Assembly (NCBI GenBank): GCA_039621445.1
Contig: CP154956.1
Span: 54,416,251-54,480,250, forward strand
DNA: 64,000 bases
Source of the DNA: Euglena gracilis
Taxonomy: Eukaryota; Euglenida; Euglenophyceae; Euglenales
Direction of reading: 5' to 3'
Below are positions 60,061-64,000 of the stretch, piece after piece. The position numbers and the translations under genes were made by a program. Numbering within the stretch: position 1 is the first letter of the stretch; every line of letters starts with the position of its first letter. Below the pieces are notes generated by a model that had not been told where the DNA came from, ran no database searches, and saw only the letters and a list, made by a program, of their open reading frames with translations.

Positions 60061-61628
60061 GGAACTAGCCCTAACCCTAACCAAACCCCAACCTCCCACC
60101 CCTAACGCCATCCGACCGGGAGCGGGATTTCCGTGCTGCTGGATCTGCGCCCATTTCTTAAACAACTTTTAGTGGACCCCCCCCATTTGGCTTCTGGCCT
60201 TGTGGGCCCCGGTAGTTAATGGTTGCCATGTGTATATCTAAATTGCTGAGCTTAGGGCTAGGCATCATGCTTAATTTTGGGCTCATCCATATATTTAAAT
60301 ATAGGTCTTAATGCAGACCTTAAGTGGTAATTTTTGCCTAAATTGGTCGGCATGTCGAGGCCATCGCACCATCAGCCAGAGGCAGAGGCTTTGGAGCTGG
60401 GGGTTGGGTATGACCCACAAAATTCTCAGGTGTCCCACTATTTAGTTTCCCTACTGCATGTACGTTTTGGCCAAGCCATTTTGGGGCTGTTCTTGGGTCA
60501 GAAATAAAATTTTCAGAATATCTCCAAAATGGTGGCTAATCAAAGGAAATTATTGGGGACCTTTAAGCCTTTGGGAACTTCCATCTGCCTGCATAGGCCC
60601 CTATGGCCCATGCAGGCTATATAGCATTTTGGCCCACCGGGTCATTTGGCCAAAACGGGCCAAATGGCCTGTTTTGGCCATTTTTGGGCCATTTTAGGGT
60701 CAAAAATGAAACAATTCAAAAGATGTTGGTGGGGAATGAAAGGAAATCACCATGGATCTAAAAATATACCCTGGGGATTGTCCATCACCCCATAAAAGCC
60801 ACAAGGGCCAGCTTGTCACCCGTGCCATTCCGCCGGACTGCCAGCCGTGCCGTGCCGTGCCAGGCCGAGTTGCTTTGCACCATCAGGCAGGTAAACAGCT
60901 CAGCAGTACACAAACCCTGGTTTCCCCCTTCCTCCACCCTGGGGGGAGGGGGGGGGCGGACCAACTTCGGTTCGAACCATGCCGCAGGCATTGGGTCAGA
61001 GCCCAAATAACAGCAGAGTCAACACACTTTGGCTGCCCTTTCATGGTTAGGCGTGGCGTAACACGTCAAAATGTATTGGTTTGCCACGACGATTGTGCAG
61101 CAGCCTTTTGAGAGAACGACTTGTGCAAATGAGAATCAGATGTGGGCCTGCATGCATATTTAAGGTCTTGGGTTTCAGGATTGTAATTTGTTCATGGTCA
61201 ATCAGCCCAACTGCCGGGATGGATGGTTTGGGGAAACGAGCACACAGGGTGGATGGGTAGAGAAGGTGGGCTCCCGCCCATTATTGTCCGCAGGGGCGAT
61301 TTGGTGTTCCATGGTTTTGGGGTTCAGCATTTTCGAATGGACGACCAGCTGTGCACGACCCGCTCTCTCTGTAGGTCCTGCAAGCATGGCCGCCGCCTAT
61401 CAGCTGCTGTACTCCCTCGGGGTGACGCACCTCGTCAACCTCAGCGCCCACCCCCCCTTCCAGCCCCACAATTTCCTACATGACCAGCTGCTGGCGGACC
61501 TCCAGACGGGCCACCAGGCTGCCAACGACATGCAGCATTTGCCGAGGCGACCGAAGAGGAAGTCGGAAGCATCTGTGGCCGATGCCAATGCGTGTTGTGC
61601 GGAGCGCTGGGTGAAGAGCATTGACTGG
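17493..61628 (+). CDS. Giant helical-repeat/kinase/DSP-phosphatase gene, 3' incomplete
   Basis: This entry covers the whole gene; single exons follow. The predicted protein has an unrecognised leucine-rich helical N-terminal region, a protein kinase domain split over at least eight exons, a Ser/Ala/Pro linker and the first third of a dual-specificity phosphatase domain. Matching phases support one gene over long runs: 22,639-24,758; 27,116 to 30,356 and on to 31,875; 32,959-36,206; 38,080 through the kinase to 52,278; and 57,321-61,628. Introns range from about 80 bp to over 4 kb and make up about 90% of the span. Breaks in the chain (around 19.8, 21.3-22.6, 26.1-27.1, 36.2-38.1 and 52.4-53.9 kb) point to missed small exons. 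The gene runs off the right edge. It could instead be two genes, an N-terminal helical one and a kinase one, but the exon ending at 40,037 joins the kinase glycine-loop exon in phase 0. Confidence 0.65.
17750..18050. repeat. G/C-homopolymer repeat, copy 2
   Basis: It has the same module order as at 3.70-3.96 and 54.70-54.95 kb: G/C runs, GGTGCCTGCCCCTAGCAGGC-like palindromes and a GGCGCCGAAGGCGCC palindrome before AAAAGGCCATTTTCAATG. It lies in the first intron of the large gene. Confidence 0.6.
19451..19839 (+). CDS. Large gene, helical exon (borders uncertain)
   Basis: A strong acceptor (CACTTTGCAG) at 19,450 suits the phase of the first exon. The clearly coding part is 19,650-19,830, an amphipathic Leu/Ala-rich helix set beginning GLPRALLQQLLRDHFLPLAL, then HPPFAAEWARVVAAEGL. 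GC content is very high. No donor in the right phase is obvious at the 3' end. Confidence 0.6.
19883..19993 (+). CDS. Large gene, helical exon
   Basis: It encodes ADALLFVLCRCLHVPGFVRA and LVDLNFTNLVQ, ending at CAG|GTCCGC in phase 0. The acceptor is either CCACGCCAG (19,883, phase 0) or CCCATCCAG (19,897). It has the hydrophobic heptad look of an ARM/HEAT-like helix pair, which is inference only. Confidence 0.65.
20960..21084 (+). CDS. Large gene, Ser/Pro-rich exon
   Basis: After the acceptor CGTTGCCCAG it reads ELYVQTCVIPRKKASAPSSS and then a loop of Ser, Ala and Gly. It joins the previous exon in phase 0. The end is uncertain: a donor at 21,084 paired with an acceptor at 21,160 would give a 76-bp intron and keep the frame. 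Confidence 0.6.
21161..21325 (+). CDS. Large gene, linker exon
   Basis: It encodes LQATNPGSPVVASSPMELWG and then WELDLPFPASLSRPGFG, a Pro/Ser-rich and probably unstructured segment. The donor CG|GTCAGT is strong. The acceptor may be GCAGAG at 21,160 or TTGCAG at 21,170. Confidence 0.6.
21576..21700 (+). CDS. Large gene, Ser/Pro-rich exon
   Basis: Bounded by GCCTTGCAG and CG|GTGTGAG, with G/C third positions. It reads HVKLWGRLSLSSPELSVSPG and then Pro/Ala-rich sequence. It does not join the previous exon in phase, so a small exon is probably missing between them. Confidence 0.6.
22639..22754 (+). CDS. Large gene, basic exon
   Basis: Bounded by TTGTGGCAG and AG|GTCCTT. It reads VFHRLPVLRGDNESPG and MRVQLAEGKRQSRPS. 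It ends in phase 2 and joins the next exon as AG|G (Arg), which fixes the frame. Confidence 0.65.
23774..23866 (+). CDS. Large gene, exon
   Basis: The acceptor is TTCCCTCCAG and the donor CT|GTACGTGA is excellent. It reads GPPDMDGVPLGPPKSS, then ALTDLQLVAGKMGHL. It joins the neighbours in phase 2 on both sides. Confidence 0.7.
24007..24080 (+). CDS. Large gene, Cys-containing exon
   Basis: After GCATTGCAG it reads VSEKLEFSSAIFCQICFDGF and then QHKR. The CxxC (CQIC) resembles the start of a zinc-binding module, but no partner cysteines follow. The donor C|GTCAAC is required because later donors would create a stop on joining. Confidence 0.6.
24449..24497 (+). CDS. Large gene, 49-bp exon
   Basis: Bounded by CATTGCAG and AG|GTGCGT. 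In the phase that joins both neighbours it reads IPHISQVRRGSRPDAR. Another frame (SHTSAKFAEEAALM) looks more natural but does not join, so the frame is not certain. Confidence 0.55.
24758..25037 (+). CDS. Large gene, Leu-rich exon with Gly run
   Basis: After ATCCCCGCAG it reads LVDAPLYYTLCGLSP, then CQRLLLLLLLRHLT. A glycine run encoded by a G homopolymer follows, then LSRTALPMLHGPARARARC. The 3' border is uncertain: donors at 25,025 or 25,037 fit phase 0 to the next exon, but YEYHSLAG beyond them also looks coding. Confidence 0.65.
25144..25218 (+). CDS. Large gene, 75-bp exon
   Basis: Exactly 25 codons in phase 0 at both ends, between CACGACGGCAG and GAG|GTGTGC. It reads GLAANYWPVALLQGEAPHSG and NDRFE. 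Confidence 0.75.
25646..26020. repeat. (GT)n and (TTGTG)n array abutting an exon
   Basis: GT dinucleotides flank a pentanucleotide TTGTG array of about 220 bp (about 25,735-25,945), with a single TGGTG variant near 25,850. The right GT run ends directly at GCCGCCCTCCGCCAC, the start of coding-like sequence, with no AG between. Confidence 0.95.
26021..26149 (+). CDS. Large gene, helical exon beside the array
   Basis: It reads ALRHCFPFLVLEIAAILRHY and SLRLEGRYWPLWQ, with strong G/C third positions. No acceptor AG precedes the first residues. The first usable AG in phase 0 is CTGGAG|ATC at 26,058, behind a pyrimidine-rich stretch, which would drop FPFLVLE. The donor and the link to the next exon are unresolved. 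Confidence 0.6.
26731..26897. mobile_element. Foldback element CCCCTAATAGAAGC
   Basis: This 167-bp unit has inverted ends CTCCCCTAATAGAAGCGC and the complement of TGCTTCTATTAGGGGGGC. The interior has two copies of GTCCGCTA(C/T)AAGC plus CACCCCCC. It lies in an intron and has no coding potential. Confidence 0.6.
27116..27224 (+). CDS. Large gene, helical exon
   Basis: Bounded by CCTCAAGCAG and CAG|GTGGCT. It gives 36 codons, NLFLSLFASLAFSEHYKKYD then LFAWRWLVTVNASLAQ, ending in phase 0. Aromatic and leucine-rich helices again suggest a helical scaffold. Confidence 0.75.
28150..28870. repeat. Dispersed repeat, copy 2
   Basis: Counterpart of about 690-1440, lying inside the intron between the 27,224 and 29,739 splice sites. 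It is in direct orientation relative to copy 1. Confidence 0.5.
29739..29995 (+). CDS. Large gene, 86-residue helical exon
   Basis: The longest exon of the helical region, between CAATTCAG and AG|GTGTGC. It reads DGWEWPLTHHYLYNMAQYC, LGLHVAHMCIEQLVELLRMC and LAVAKAVYYLVDIFDSLI, at least three amphipathic helices. It joins both neighbours in phase. The family is not recognised; helical repeats are a guess from composition. Confidence 0.85.
30164..30356 (+). CDS. Large gene, helical exon
   Basis: After TCCCCACAG the split codon AG|G gives Arg, then MLFVDRSSRHAQWLEAYTRE and ESYAASELARWTSREEDL. The donor GAG|GTCTGT at 30,356 joins the 31,875 exon in phase 0. An earlier donor (30,309) would not. 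Confidence 0.8.
31875..32055 (+). CDS. Large gene, helical exon
   Basis: After CTCGCCACAG it reads VGDLFFQWQEHLGLGGPYLL and FSLERCRQRLVLHQHSLLYL. The donor T|GTCGCA leaves phase 1, which fits the next small exon. Confidence 0.75.
32160..32172 (+). CDS. Large gene, possible 13-nt microexon
   Basis: The acceptor CGCATTTGCAG and donor AA|GTGCGA give SPAV plus a split Lys codon that completes with the next exon. Reading on instead gives an acidic stretch (CEEEWEQQKKAS) with a donor at 32,212 that does not fit the next phase. Low certainty. Confidence 0.4.
32297..32339 (+). CDS. Large gene, short exon
   Basis: After CCTTTCAAG it reads AEKQEAVLATFNHL to the donor CTC|GTCAGT (phase 0). Phase matches the exon at 32,959. 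Confidence 0.5.
32420..32850. repeat. Inverted GGGG-TTATTTGG repeat
   Basis: Arms with AATATTATTTGGCCAGCCGA (about 32,460) and CGGCCGCCCAAATAATA (about 32,716) face each other, with a third ATATTATTTGGGTGGG near 32,813. Related CCCCCAAATATAA pieces occur at 53.0-53.13 and 63.2-63.5 kb. Confidence 0.45.
32959..33104 (+). CDS. Large gene, helical exon
   Basis: It reads EMVKFLSNGPADHQFLVKAE, then LKFLCALLAAPASPFLAMD. The acceptor is GGCGAG or, six bases on, GGGGAG; both keep phase 0. The donor AG|GTGGGT joins the next exon as an Arg codon. Confidence 0.8.
34108..34267 (+). CDS. Large gene, helical exon
   Basis: Bounded by CTGTGGCAG and CAG|GTCTCC. It reads FHYLSFLHLYTGDSAKPG and LCELHLRVLLTLSVHKTAYI. 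Phases match on both sides. Confidence 0.85.
34596..34784 (+). CDS. Large gene, helix plus Gly/Ser loop
   Basis: Bounded by CCCGTCACAG and TGG|GTCAAA, 63 codons in phase 0. A charged helix (LEAAFLGRRQHYLALLEQQL) is followed by an acidic, then GSGSGSS linker ending LWNSQW. Confidence 0.8.
35216..35394 (+). CDS. Large gene, Pro/Gly-rich exon (5' end uncertain)
   Basis: The frame reading AVLSPKRGAAKVPPLEHLG and LRRLSVTMAPGAGAPTQ ends in phase 0 at CAG|GTCTCT and joins 35,605. It stays open back to about 35,029 with plausible sequence (KLVHVGNLLHTSNPS), so the exon may begin earlier. Confidence 0.55.
35605..35736 (+). CDS. Large gene, Pro-rich linker exon
   Basis: 44 codons, phase 0 at both ends, between TGTGCGCAG and AAG|GTGCAC. 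It reads ERRLSIGTAKPLGLGG then RPKRPFIPPLKLGAHVK. Probably disordered. Confidence 0.8.
36102..36206 (+). CDS. Large gene, linker exon
   Basis: 35 codons, phase 0 at both ends, between CTCTTCGCAG and AAG|GTGGGC. It reads AHSWGVQGGFVEEGELSAAS and RVPSAAVLPLASARK. The next exon needs phase 1, so one exon is probably missing after this. Confidence 0.75.
37038..37192 (+). CDS. Large gene, duplicated Pro/Ser exon, copy A
   Basis: It begins DARSVVPHPLLPSP after CCCCCGCAG and ends TRTMDTGGE at GAG|GTTTGT. The start, length and downstream intron (a CTTCCTTCTTCTTCTTTTGA tract) match copy B at 38,080. It enters in phase 1 and leaves in phase 0, so it cannot be followed directly by copy B in frame. It is either an alternative exon or a decaying duplicate. 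Confidence 0.55.
38080..38275 (+). CDS. Large gene, duplicated Pro/Ser exon, copy B
   Basis: It begins DARSVVPPPPALPRPLPL and includes GVGRTFMSPTIDSNDTEYEV, ending SSKDLSPHP at AG|GTGTCC in phase 2, which joins 38,843 as a Ser codon. A GAG|GTGTCG site at 38,243 corresponds to the end of copy A. Confidence 0.75.
38843..39046 (+). CDS. Large gene, Leu-rich exon
   Basis: After CATTCTGCGCAG it reads MGSLLDFSYREPEPPSG, DDAAFYAMERSGCRMYSHLG and VHLNVLLLLLSLLC. A donor at 39,046 gives a 77-bp intron in phase; another at 39,106 would give an implausible 17-bp one. The leucine run is a helix rather than a clear membrane segment, given the charged context. Confidence 0.7.
39124..39183 (+). CDS. Large gene, 60-bp exon
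   Basis: It reads RCADDTLDPLYCESFPTNN and ends AA|GTGTGG, completing a Lys codon with 39,860. Confidence 0.7.
39860..40037 (+). CDS. Large gene, last helical exon before the kinase
   Basis: Bounded by GAACTGCAG and GAG|GTACGT. It reads KTNVLYILHQHLNHPSNKFL, YRRMARLATAPSSAFLLLVR and LLCTSLGDPSMYTKE. It joins the kinase glycine-loop exon in phase 0. Confidence 0.85.
40313..41182. mobile_element. hAT-like non-autonomous element A
   Basis: This 870-bp unit has terminal inverted repeats CAGGGATTCCCACAAATT / complement of AATTATGGGAATCCCTG. Flanking duplications TATAAAG and AATAAAG differ by one base (7 bp, or 8 with the shared C). CAGGG ends and 7-8 bp duplications are typical of hAT. The termini carry AATCACAAA-type subterminal repeats. 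There is no transposase. Confidence 0.65.
40760..40806. repeat. (ATC)n trinucleotide array
   Basis: About 15 tandem ATC/CAT triplets inside element A. Confidence 0.95.
41679..41721 (+). CDS. Kinase exon 1: glycine-rich loop
   Basis: After TAATTTGCAG it reads ERIGGGAYGTIWRC. The GxGxxG-type ATP-binding loop (GGGAYGTIW) marks the start of the kinase domain. The donor C|GTGTGA (phase 1) is the one that joins the next exon. Confidence 0.85.
41961..42085 (+). CDS. Kinase exon 2: ATP lysine and alpha-C
   Basis: It reads VPFPHDLWQGTHYFVPDM, then ALKQIALPL with the conserved lysine of the VAIK motif, then CALYDLFNE with the alpha-C glutamate. The donor GAG|GTCCGC is phase 0. Confidence 0.85.
42365..42505. 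repeat. Tandem TTTTTTGCAG motif
   Basis: Repeats of GCAG followed by six to nine T, with a further cluster at 43,565-43,630. Each unit resembles a 3' splice site on the sense strand of the large gene. Confidence 0.85.
42849..43020. repeat. Duplicated intronic segment, copy 1
   Basis: Starts TTGCACACTCCTGAGCAG and continues through GCAAAGGAGCACAAGCTCCT. A diverged direct copy lies at 45,957-46,130. Confidence 0.75.
44434..44586 (+). CDS. Kinase exon 3: beta4-beta5 and hinge
   Basis: 51 codons, phase 0 at both ends. It reads VLIMVKLSNDAGICQIRDFG, VSDQGYFIAMKLYSSSLRQW, then RPLHEM. ICQIRDFG here is beta4, not the catalytic DFG; IAMKLY is the hinge region. Confidence 0.85.
44690..45170. repeat. 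Duplicated intronic segment with G/C palindrome, copy 1
   Basis: CGGCGCCTTCGGCGCTGGG, TTTTTCACACCTTCCAAAA and ATTTCCAAGAGAAAAAAT occur in the same order as a diverged copy at 46,130-46,560, which directly follows copy 2 of the 42.85 kb segment. Confidence 0.65.
45957..46560. repeat. Composite of two intronic repeat segments
   Basis: 45,957-46,130 matches 42,849-43,020, and 46,130-46,560 matches 44,690-45,170. The two segments are 1.7 kb apart in the first location and joined here. Confidence 0.65.
46630..46980. repeat. CCAGC/G-run dispersed repeat, copy 2
   Basis: Direct, diverged copy of the repeat at 2.72-3.0 kb, with the same order of CCAGCC units, TTTATTTATTTC and GGCTGGAGAGTAATGGATTT. 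Confidence 0.55.
47803..48709. mobile_element. hAT-like non-autonomous element B
   Basis: This 907-bp relative of element A has a degraded left end (CACACATTCCCATAAATT) and an intact right end (GGGAATCCCTG). GATGCAG flanks both sides exactly (7 bp, 8 with the following C), which shows it arrived by transposition. No transposase is present. It lies in a kinase intron. Confidence 0.7.
48763..48868 (+). CDS. Kinase exon 4: catalytic loop
   Basis: After TGTTTTTCAG it reads through REPGVVYHNDLKCDNILLD. The HxDLKxxN catalytic loop is present with Asn in place of the usual Arg of HRD, so this is a non-RD kinase. The exon is unusually AT-rich at third positions. Phases match both sides (phase 0 in, phase 1 out). 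The alpha-E part (NVGVFCQFFL) is atypical. Confidence 0.75.
51553..51576 (+). CDS. Kinase exon 5: 24-nt DFG microexon
   Basis: Between GTGCTTGCAG and G|GTGTTC it encodes only DFGESVVQ, the metal-binding DFG of the kinase. Phase 1 in and out; it completes Asp with the G left by the previous exon. Confidence 0.75.
51890..52011 (+). CDS. Kinase exon 6: activation segment
   Basis: After CACACTGCAG it reads ASPTCASPAHVDRGTECIRS and PEVLQAFREEARGKCVQPAK. RGTECIRSPE corresponds to the GTxxYxAPE P+1 loop with SPE for APE. Ser and Thr precede it in the segment. Phase 0 out. Confidence 0.85.
52278..52418 (+). CDS. Kinase exon 7: alpha-F
   Basis: After CTTGTTACAG it reads VDVWALGCLFYELLTAEFLF (the DxWxxG motif of alpha-F), then YMKFWNRVCSVTEPALEAD. 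Donors at 52,370, 52,379 and 52,418 all leave phase 0, so the end is not fixed. Confidence 0.8.
53000..53130. repeat. GGGG-TTATTTGG repeat
   Basis: Tandem GGGGGGTTGTTATTTGGG-type units; the complement of the CCCCCAAATACAACCCCC units at 63.2 kb. Confidence 0.5.
53316..53350. repeat. (GT)n dinucleotide
   Basis: About 17 GT units in an intron of the large gene. Confidence 0.95.
53866..54040 (+). CDS. Kinase exon 8: end of C-lobe and Ala/Pro linker
   Basis: After GGCTCTTCAG it reads DPSSRWSTGELHQRLLAV, which fits the conserved DPxxR before alpha-I, then a helix (ETAAALVELRAF) and an Ala/Pro linker. Donors at 54,015 (phase 0) or 54,040 (phase 1); the first joins 57,321. Part of alpha-G/alpha-H between this and the previous exon is missing and may lie in an unplaced exon. 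Confidence 0.75.
54700..54950. repeat. G/C-homopolymer repeat, copy 3
   Basis: Third copy of the 3.70 and 17.75 kb repeat, with GTGCCTGGTATGGGCAGGCA and two AATGGCTATTTTCA segments. Confidence 0.6.
56200..56600. repeat. AT-rich ATTC / TTTA simple sequence
   Basis: Irregular ATTCATTC and TTTTATTTTA repeats in an intron. Nothing else is seen between 54.95 and 57.3 kb except a doubtful 30-nt exon-like piece at 55,390-55,419. Confidence 0.9.
57321..57440 (+). CDS. Large gene, Ser/Ala linker exon
   Basis: 40 codons, phase 0 at both ends, between GGAGTTCAG and GAG|GTTTTC. It reads SQLTLSGALSPLDSFRG, ANASSPEPSAALPFAAE. It bridges the kinase and phosphatase parts and is probably disordered. Confidence 0.7.
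58855..58915 (+). CDS. DSP exon 1: first strand
   Basis: After TTTCTTTTGCAG it reads CVGSRKFNLVSPVIDGKLYI and ends G|GTATGG. NLVSPVIDGKLYIG fits the opening strand of dual-specificity phosphatases, which usually reads I-x-P-x-LYLGS. Phase 1 joins exactly to 61,375. Confidence 0.75.
60010..60058. repeat. (AC)n/(TC)n dinucleotide and CCCTAA units
   Basis: Short AC run, then about 20 TC units, followed at 60,069 by CCCTAACCCTAACC. Confidence 0.95.
61375..61628 (+). CDS. DSP exon 2: LGxTHxxNLS segment
   Basis: After TCTCTGTAG it reads GPASMAAAYQLLYSLGVTHL and VNLSAHPPFQPHNF, matching the DSP pattern of a helix followed by LGITHVLNLS. A Lys/Ser-rich insertion and WVKSIDW follow, to the donor TGG|GTACGT. 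The catalytic HCxxGxxR loop has not been reached, so activity cannot be judged. Confidence 0.8.
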
Positions 61629-61799
61629 GTACGTTTGTTTCGCAAAAAGAAACAAAATTTATTCATTTAAATATATTTAGTGTATTTTTTCATTGCTATT
61701 TTAGTTATTGCGTGAACTGAATTCAATATTCTGATAATGATTAATATTCAGTACGAAGCACCATATATTTTAAGTTATTTAGCATTGTTGGGCATTTTA

Positions 61800-62590
61800 A
61801 AAAGAGGACACCCCTTGGAATGCCCCATCTACTGGTATTTTGATTTCCCCGCAGCTCACCGCCTAGCCCGAGATACGGCCGTTTTTCGGCCAATTTAGGC
61901 CATTTTGTACACTTTTTCCGCTGTTCGACTTGGCCGTTTTCGGCCAAAAAAAAAGTCGAAAAAATCGAAAAAAAATTTTGGCCGAAACGATGTCCCCCCC
62001 CGGACCCGCAAAAAAACTGTTTTTGAGCCGAAAATGAGCGTTTTTCGACCCGCCAGCGCCCCGTTTTGGGCCACCAACCCATTGATTTTGGGTCAAAACC
62101 GGGTCAAAAAAGTCGAAAAAATCGAATTTTTTTTTGCCCGAAACGATGTTTTTTGGCCTCCCGGACCCGGAAAAGGTGTTTTTTGAGCCAAAAATGAACG
62201 TCCCCCCCCCCCCCCGGGCGCCCCGTTTTGGGCACAAACCCCTTGCATTTCAGTCAAAAGAGCTGCATGGAGTGGGCCGGTTTTCATGGGGGGGTCAATG
62301 AAGGGGTGGATGCGCGCTTATTAAGAGCTCAGCATTATTCAAAACCTGGTCTTATTTTGGGGGGGTATCAATTTAGGTCTCCGGACATTTGTTTTTATTT
62401 TGCATCATTTTCGAGAAATTTTGAAAACATCCATTTTTTGGCCCCCCCACCCACCGAAAACGGCAGAGTCGGACAGTGGGGAAAGTGTACAAAATGGCCA
62501 TCTGCGCCGAAAACGGCCGTATCTCGGGCTAGACGGGGAGTTGCGGGGAAATCAAAATACCGGTAGATGGGGCTCCAAGGGCTTCAAGTT
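61800..62590. repeat. Large inverted repeat with internal tandem units
   Basis: The left arm (about 61,815-61,935, with CCCCATCTACTGGTATTTTG, CTAGCCCGAGATACGGCCG) is the complement of the right arm (about 62,455-62,575, with CGGCCGTATCTCGGGCTAG, CAAAATACCGGTAGATGGGG). Between them two units of about 150 bp repeat in tandem, each with AGTCGAAAAAATCGAA, CGAAACGATGT and GCCCCGTTTTGGGC. Confidence 0.7.
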
Positions 62591-62974
62591 AGGTCTCCGG
62601 ACATTTCCTTTGATTTGGTTTTCATTTTGGAGGTATGTTGAAAATTGCCGTTTTTTTGGCCGAAATGGCACAGTCCAAGGGGGGGGGGGGCTTATCCAGA
62701 TGGGCGGGCCGATCCTACCCAGTTTGGACCCCTTCGCGCGTGAATAACTCGGGCCTGGCGGGGAGCTGGGGGTCAAACCCAGGTGATTCGGAGACTAGAA
62801 ATCCAGTCGCTCGCGACTGGAAAAAAATTTTTTGGGAACCGGGCCGGGATCATGGTGATAATCCGTCCATTCTCCTCGTGGCCCCGACCCGGGGGGGGGG
62901 GGCGGGGGGAGAGGGGGGTTTCGCCAGGGGTAAGCTTCGCTCCTACCTAAAGGAGCGAAGGAGGAGCGAAGCGG

Positions 62975-63998
62975 TTCGTGCCACGAACAATCATGAACAA
63001 TCACGAACCAGCACGAACTTGGGACTTTGGCAAAATCACGAACAATCACAAACAATCACGAACAATCACGAACCGGCTTTTTGTCACCCTTGCAGAAATG
63101 TCTTCTTCTGAGAATGACGGTGTTGTTCAATCAACCAAAGAGAAAAGATCATGGAAGAGAGGTGACAAAATGACTCCTTAAAAGCGTGCTGCCCAGGTTT
63201 CATAACCCCCCCAAATACAACCCCCCCCCCCAAATACAACCCCCCCCCCAAATATAAAACCCCCCTGAGGACTTTGAAATCCCGCCCGAAAATAAAACCC
63301 CCCCTCCGGCACGAAAAAAGTGAAGTTTTTGGACCCCCAAGGGTGGGCGTATTTGTGATTTTGGACTGAAAAAGTGGCTACTGGATCCCGCCAGGAAGTT
63401 GATTTTTCCGACCAAATATAACCCCCCCCCAAATATAAACCCCCCCTGCGGGGTTTGAAATTTCCGCCCAAATATAAAACCGGGGGGGGGGGGTGGGGGG
63501 TTACCTATCTTGTTTTGATTTCCCCCCTTTTTGTCGCTTTTTCAGTTTGGTGGATTGATGGAAGTGAGGGGTTCGGAAACGTGGTGCAGTGTTTGCCATG
63601 TTTCAGTGCACTGGGCCGAAAAGACATATGCAACACGACATCCCATGCCCCCCCCCAAGCTGCCCCCCCCCCCGAACTATTCCCATAGGGGGGACGGGAA
63701 TAGCTCACTGTCAAGCACTTTTTAGAATTTTGATGGACAATTGATGGACACAATCCAAGCTTGCACACCTCGCTGCCATATATGTTGGCCCTGATTTTTC
63801 GTTGCTTTGCAGTGAATCTTTCAAGCCTCTTTTGCTTTCCATTGACCTGAATATTTAGATTAAAGGAGGCACAACAAGAGGAATCACCTATTTCGCCAAG
63901 CAAAACGGAAAACCGGGCGGTTTTTGGAAGCACGAACAATCACGAACAATCACGAACCAGATTTCAGGATTCCCAGCACGAACCGGTGGCAAACCCTG
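62975..63998. mobile_element. hAT-like relic C (left end unclear)
   Basis: Subterminal AATCACGAAC repeats at 62,982-63,075 and 63,932-63,960 match those of elements A and B. The right end reads GGTGGCAAACCCTG, resembling their CCCTG terminus. No left CAGGG end or duplication could be found. Confidence 0.45.
63190..63500. repeat. CCCCCAAATATAA repeat cluster
   Basis: Tandem and scattered units of C7-11 followed by AAATACAA or AAATATAAA, and GAAATCCCGCCCGAAAATAA / GAAATTTCCGCCCAAATATA as paired longer blocks. Related to 53.0 and 32.4-32.85 kb. Confidence 0.6.
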
Positions 63999-64000
63999 GA

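Larger units (their letters stand above)
61629..64000. other. Intron of the large gene, to the window edge
   Basis: No further exon was recognised. It holds the inverted and tandem repeats at 61.8-62.6 kb, CCCCAAATATAA repeats at 63.2-63.5 kb and a hAT-like relic at the edge. Confidence 0.5.

Noticed and set aside
62700-62830. tRNA-like stretch with GGGTCAAACCC
   Set aside because: No cloverleaf could be drawn: acceptor and anticodon stems are missing, and the sequence lies within a repeat-rich intron.

Overview
This is nuclear DNA of a eukaryote, most likely a plastid-bearing protist or alga. The evidence is spliceosomal introns with clean GT..AG borders whose codon phases match across introns, very long simple-sequence arrays, hAT-type transposon remnants, and a nucleus-encoded UPF0301/AlgH (DUF179) gene of the kind found in plants and algae. 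The species cannot be named from the sequence. Coding exons are GC-rich with mostly G or C at third positions. Introns and spacers are AT-richer and full of homopolymers and short dispersed repeats. No rRNA, tRNA or CRISPR was seen, and all supported coding is on the + strand.

Layout. 1-6.6 kb: repeat-laden non-coding DNA with one weak orphan exon candidate at 2.47 kb. 6.6-13.5 kb: a microsatellite domain of (ATCT)n, (CATATA)n, (TA)n, (ATGT)n and (AGGT)n. It carries five short inverted-repeat elements that all sit inside the arrays and share a telomere-like core, and a hAT transposase fragment lies between arrays (11.35-12.25 kb). 13.7-16.6 kb: the UPF0301/AlgH gene, at least eight exons, with its 5' exons not found. 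17.5 kb to past the right edge: one very large gene of about 35-40 short exons.

The large gene appears to encode a protein of roughly 1,800-2,000 residues in four parts. First comes an unrecognised leucine-rich, probably all-helical N-terminal region (17.5-40.0 kb). Second is a complete but dispersed protein kinase domain (41.7-54.0 kb): glycine loop, ALKQ lysine, alpha-C glutamate, HND catalytic loop, DFG, SPE, DVWALG and the C-lobe DPSSRW. Third is a Ser/Ala/Pro-rich linker (57.3 kb). Last is the start of a dual-specificity phosphatase (DSP) fold (58.9-61.6 kb), whose catalytic loop must lie beyond this window. Most consecutive exons join in matching phase, which is the main argument for a single gene. 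Its introns hold hAT-like non-autonomous elements with target-site duplications, foldback elements, duplicated segments, a duplicated exon, and a (GT)/(TTGTG) array that runs directly into an exon.

The two genes have no evident functional link; they are simply adjacent. Exon borders were placed by eye from acceptor and donor motifs, phase and codon composition. Those listed as uncertain need transcript data.
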